Part shown: positions 39,101-41,596 of the stretch, in pieces
How the letters are laid out: each line of letters opens with the position of its first letter
Position numbering within the stretch: the stretch's first letter is position 1
DNA from: Clostridia bacterium
GTDB lineage: Bacteria; Bacillota; Clostridia; Oscillospirales; CAG-272
Direction: 5' to 3'
Assembly: GCA_017547755.1 (NCBI GenBank)
Contig: JAFYOX010000072.1
Coordinates: 1-41,596 of the forward strand
DNA: 41,596 bases
Translations under genes and position numbers: made by a program
Notes under the pieces: generated by a model
Told to the model about the DNA's origin: nothing
Seen by the model: the letters and a program-made list of their open reading frames with translations, nothing else
Databases searched by the model: none

Positions 39101-39988
39101 ATGGCGAAAAACAGACGGAGAACCGGAGATACCGGACAGGCAATACGCGAGGCAGTCGGCGGGATTTTTTCCTGCGGCGTTTTTTCTCCGACCGATTTCG
39201 AACTTCCGGCGGGTGTAGGAACCCAGCTTTCCATGACGGGCGTGACGCGCGCGTACGGAAACGGCGGTTCCTTTGATGAAGCGGCGCTCACGGATATGCT
39301 TGCCTCGTATCCGGCTCTGCTGCGTACCGGCCGTTCCTGCCTCGAACGCTTTGCGGCACGGCGGCGCTTCACCGTCCTCTGCGGAAACACCGACCGCAGC
39401 ATCGCGATCGCCGGCTGTATCCGCGAACTGGTAAGCTGCGGGATCACCAAGATCCTCATCACGACCGACACGAACGAAGAACGCGACAATCTCTGCGAAG
39501 CCCTTTCTCTCATGCGCGCCGGCATGGACGGCGTATCCGTCACCTGCTTCGGCGTGAACGACGACAATATGGGATACCGTTCCGGCTCCGGCGTACGCAT
39601 CATCGGCAGCCAGATCGTCGTGGATCCGACCAGACAGTCTCTCGCGGACGGTCTCGTCTGCAATTTCCTTACCTCGGATACTCCCGAAGTCATGGTAATT
39701 GCACAGCCGTCGTTCACACGCAGCTGCAACGTCATCCGCCGCGGCGGCGAATTCTCGCTTTCCGCCTACCTTGCCAAAGCCGCACCTGTGATCCTGACTT
39801 CCTCCGAAACGGTGGATTCCGCCCGCTCAATGGTCGTTTCCTCGGCAATTTTCGAGCCTCTCGCCGTCCTCTGCTTCACCGGAGAAGTCCGCACTCTCCG
39901 CGACGCCGTCATTTTCCGTCCCGAAGACGCCTCCGAATCCCCAACCCGTCAGAAACCCGACGACGATATGATGCAGCTGGGATTTTAA
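39101..39988 (+). CDS. Uncharacterised protein
   Basis: 295 aa, with an ideal AAGGAGG site before the ATG. No family is recognised. Basic N-terminus (MAKNRRRTGDTGQ). The middle shows alternating strand-helix units (RFTVLCGNTDRSIAIAGCIRELVSCGITKILITTDTNEERDNLCEALSLM, then VRIIGSQIVVD...), compatible with a Rossmann-like fold. A second block (EVMVIAQPSFTRSCNVIRRGGEFSLSAYLAKAAPVILTSSE) recalls regions of nucleic-acid enzymes such as type III restriction subunits, but I do not see helicase motifs. The C-terminal ~25 residues are disordered (EDASESPTRQKPDDDMMQLGF). No signal peptide. Monocistronic, with its own promoter and repeat-type terminator. Confidence 0.7.
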   Translation: MAKNRRRTGDTGQAIREAVGGIFSCGVFSPTDFELPAGVGTQLSMTGVTRAYGNGGSFDEAALTDMLASYPALLRTGRSCLERFAARRRFTVLCGNTDRSIAIAGCIRELVSCGITKILITTDTNEERDNLCEALSLMRAGMDGVSVTCFGVNDDNMGYRSGSGVRIIGSQIVVDPTRQSLADGLVCNFLTSDTPEVMVIAQPSFTRSCNVIRRGGEFSLSAYLAKAAPVILTSSETVDSARSMVVSSAIFEPLAVLCFTGEVRTLRDAVIFRPEDASESPTRQKPDDDMMQLGF

Positions 39989-40001
39989 AGAAATATAATT
40001 T

Positions 40002-40056
40002 GCGGGGAAAACTTTTTTGAAAAAAAGTTTTCCCCGCACCCCTTTCAAAAAACTTT
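40002..40056 (+). terminator. Terminator of the unknown gene, repeat-family member
   Basis: GCGGGGAAAACTTTTTT pairs with AAAAAAGTTTTCCCCGC (hairpin 40002-40037), followed by ACCCCTTTCAAAAAACTTT. It is the mirror image of the element at 40169-40228. Confidence 0.85.
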
Positions 40057-40074
40057 ATACTATGAAAAAAATAT

Positions 40075-40153
40075 AAAGAAAGTGCAAATTTGAAGTTGCA
40101 AAACGGCTGTATGGTTTACAGAAATTTTGTGTCTTCAAATCTGCACTTTCTTT
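40075..40153. ncRNA. 79-nt long-stem structured element
   Basis: A 21-bp stem (40075-40095 with 40133-40153, a single A/C mismatch) made of AAAGAAAGTGCA and ATTTGAAG arms encloses a 37-nt loop holding a second hairpin CTGTA-TGGTT-TACAG with CAAAA/TTTTG beyond it. It lies exactly between two mirror-image terminators. No ORF. It may be a structured RNA, a MITE-like insertion or a combined terminator. Confidence 0.6.
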
Positions 40154-40168
40154 GTTTACCCCTTTGTT

Positions 40169-40228
40169 CAAAAGTTTTTGAAGATGGGGTCCGGGGAAGA
40201 AACTTTTTTCAAAAAGTTTCTTCCCCGG
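40169..40228 (-). terminator. Terminator of the aldo/keto reductase gene, repeat-family member
   Basis: CCGGGGAAGAAACTTTTTT pairs with AAAAAGTTTCTTCCCCGG (40191-40228), with the arm CAAAAGTTTTTGAAGATGGGG distal to it on the minus strand. Confidence 0.88.
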
Positions 40229-40244
40229 TTATTAAATTTCCCCC

Positions 40245-41162
40245 TTACGGCAGCGTCTTGCCGGTGGAGCGGTAGAGTTCGTACCATTCGTCGTGGGTGA
40301 TGGTGACGTCGGAAGCTGCAGCGATCTGGCGGATGCGGTCGAGGTTGACGGAACCGACGATGGGCTGCATCTTTGCGGGATGGCGGAGGATCCAGGAGAT
40401 CGCCATACCGGTGGGCGTTACGCCGTAGCGGGAAGCGACGTCGGCGAGGACTTCGTTGAGCTTCGGGAACTTGGGATTATCGATGAAGCAGCCTTCGAAG
40501 AAGCCGTACTGGAAGGGAGACCACGGCTGGATGGTGATATCGTGGAGACGGCAGTAATCGAGGACGGAGTCGTCGCGGTTGACGGCCGCGCCGTTTTCCA
40601 TATTCACATTGAGACCGGAGTCGATCATGGTGGTATTGGTCAGGCTGAACTGGAGCTGATTGATAACGACGGAAGTATTTTCGCCGAGGTACTTGTTCAG
40701 CAGAGCGATCTGGAGCGGATTATGGTTGGACACACCGAAATGGCGCACCTTGCCTTCCTGATACAGCTGTCCGAAAACTTCCGCTACTTCTTCGGGTTCG
40801 CAGAGGGTATCCGGGCGATGGAGAAGAAGGAAGTCGATCGAGTCGGTCTTCAGTCGGGAAAGGCTCTTTTCCACGCAGGAACGGATATATTCCTTCGAAA
40901 AATCGTAGGATCCGGGCTTGATCGCACACTTCGTCTGGATCAGCATCTTTTCGCGGTACGACGGATTTTCCGCAAGGAACGCACCGAACTTCTCTTCGCA
41001 CACGCCGCCACCGTAAATATCCGCATGATCAAAAAAATTGATTCCGCACTCAAGGTCCGTCTTGATCAGCGCATCCACCTGTCCGGCCGTCATGCCGCCG
41101 ATCCGCATACATCCCTGTGCGACCCGGGATGCCTGCATCCCCGCAAGATTAAAGTATTTCAT
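40245..41162 (-). CDS. Aldo/keto reductase (YdhF-like)
   Basis: 305 aa from the ATG at 41162 (AGGAG upstream); a stop-free run continues to the window edge but has a promoter inside it and no homology. TIM-barrel AKR with the catalytic tetrad D45, Y50, K78 and H115 (FFDHADIYGGG, TKC, LLLHRPD), and the NADPH-binding GSVNLDRI region near the C-terminus. The FDHADIYGGG block is close to E. coli YdhF. Cytosolic NADPH-dependent reduction of a carbonyl substrate, unspecified. Own promoter and terminator. Confidence 0.95.
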   Translation of the reverse strand: MKYFNLAGMQASRVAQGCMRIGGMTAGQVDALIKTDLECGINFFDHADIYGGGVCEEKFGAFLAENPSYREKMLIQTKCAIKPGSYDFSKEYIRSCVEKSLSRLKTDSIDFLLLHRPDTLCEPEEVAEVFGQLYQEGKVRHFGVSNHNPLQIALLNKYLGENTSVVINQLQFSLTNTTMIDSGLNVNMENGAAVNRDDSVLDYCRLHDITIQPWSPFQYGFFEGCFIDNPKFPKLNEVLADVASRYGVTPTGMAISWILRHPAKMQPIVGSVNLDRIRQIAAASDVTITHDEWYELYRSTGKTLP

Positions 41163-41198
41163 ATGTTTTTCTCCTGTTTTGGAAGTTTTTTCATCTAT

Positions 41199-41228
41199 AT
41201 TATACCGGATTCCTGCCGGGGTTGTCAA
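41199..41228 (-). promoter_or_regulatory. Promoter of the aldo/keto reductase gene
   Basis: On the minus strand: TTGACA (41228-41223), 18-bp spacer, TATAAT (41204-41199). Confidence 0.87.
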
Positions 41229-41255
41229 GGGGGAGAAAGTGCGGGGTTTACGTGA

Positions 41256-41361
41256 AGGAGAGACGGGGGAAACGGTCGCTTTTTGAAAAAAGCTCCGCAA
41301 AAACTTCAATCTGTAGCAGCCGGTTTGTGGGGCTGATATGGGTTTGAAAAGGGATTTTTTG
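41256..41361 (-). repeat. ~105-bp intergenic element, copy 2
   Basis: Reverse complement of 33606-33710, differing at scattered positions. It ends 27 bp upstream of the -35 box of the aldo/keto reductase promoter, so relative to its downstream gene it has the same orientation as copy 1. Confidence 0.85.
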
Positions 41362-41596
41362 ATGGGTTTGTGCGCAGCCATATAGACTATCCCAGCCGAC
41401 AAAATGCAGCGATCCAAATTCTGAGGAAGGGTGGAGACGGAAATCAGGGCATTCGCTCCCTGATTTCCCACGCCGGCTTCAGATACGGTGATATCGTGCG
41501 TCGATTTGGAATTCAGCTGCATAAAGGTATACACCGCCGGAGTTACTGCGTAACTCCACTTGGCTGCCGCCGTTCGTGCTTTGCGTTTGTGCAGAC
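41362..41596. other. Right-edge stretch without a convincing gene; two hairpins
   Basis: No coding sequence is supported between the repeat and the window edge. The stretch holds an 11-bp perfect stem (GGAAATCAGGG at 41439-41449 with CCCTGATTTCC at 41458-41468), which can be extended by TCTGA/TCAGA arms (about 41420-41482), and an 8-bp stem GGAGTTAC/GTAACTCC near 41538-41557. It could be the terminal part of a mobile element or structured RNA that continues to the right. Confidence 0.4.

Noticed and set aside
41163-41596. Stop-free frame upstream of the aldo/keto reductase running to the window edge
   Set aside because: It contains the promoter and the 105-bp repeat in reverse, has no ribosome site and no recognisable protein; the reductase has a standard start at 41162.

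Overview
The window reads as a chromosomal stretch of a Gram-positive, endospore-lineage Clostridia (an Oscillospiraceae-like gut bacterium is my best guess). Evidence: the conserved Firmicutes run yicC-remA-gmk-rpoZ-priA-def-fmt-yugP-rsmB-rlmN-prpC-prkC-rsgA-thiN, a 24-residue spoVM gene, Rrf2 and GGGtGRT proteins, strong AGGAGG-type ribosome binding sites, and sigma-A promoters with TTGACA/TATAAT-like boxes at 17-18 bp. No rRNA or tRNA gene was recognised.

Layout. 1-776: 3' part of a GGGtGRT-family gene. 817-3013: an AT-rich island with a membrane-anchored Pif1-like helicase, bracketed by two similar 'terminator hairpin + short ORF + promoter' units whose short ORFs look like recombinase N-terminal remnants. 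3104-10759: metabolic genes, mostly on the minus strand (HAD phosphatase, GDPD, secretory-type metallopeptidase, GH127-like glycosidase, YgjV, methyltransferase, asparaginase II, orphan corrinoid protein). 10896-13397: a short transcript encoding a 15-aa peptide and ending in a terminator, followed by an ABC-class ATPase whose N-terminus is a tandem duplication that captured its own ribosome binding site. 13409-14086: a small helical protein and spoVM.

14149-16273 is the most unusual locus: a compact type V-like CRISPR system. A 498-aa TnpB/Cas12-like nuclease keeps the RuvC D-E-D triad but has lost the zinc-ribbon cysteines. It is followed on the same strand by a 235-nt structured non-coding stretch, a CRISPR array (four perfect 32-nt repeats, one degenerate repeat, four 34-nt spacers) and an intrinsic terminator. 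No cas1, cas2 or tnpA lies nearby. The locus sits exactly between thiN and spoVM, which are neighbours in Bacillus, so it appears to have been inserted into conserved synteny. The leader end can pair with the first repeat, giving an architecture intermediate between a TnpB omega-RNA and a tracrRNA/crRNA pair.

16345-31852: the large minus-strand housekeeping block. It covers translation quality (def, fmt, rsmB, rlmN, rsgA), replication restart (priA), nucleotide supply (gmk), RNA polymerase omega, and the PrkC/PrpC signalling pair, which has its own upstream region with an inverted repeat. 31976-41162: accessory metabolism, with two orphan sugar-type solute-binding lipoproteins, a six-hairpin glycosidase, an Rrf2 regulator, exonuclease III overlapping a DMT exporter by 4 nt, an unknown protein and an aldo/keto reductase. 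The right edge (41163-41596) has no convincing gene.

A family of intergenic repeats recurs through the window, mostly as terminators. Its members combine an AAAAGTTTTTGAA arm, a G-rich linker and a GGGGAAAACTTTTT hairpin. A separate ~105-bp element occurs twice, each time about 12-30 bp upstream of a promoter and in the same orientation to the gene.
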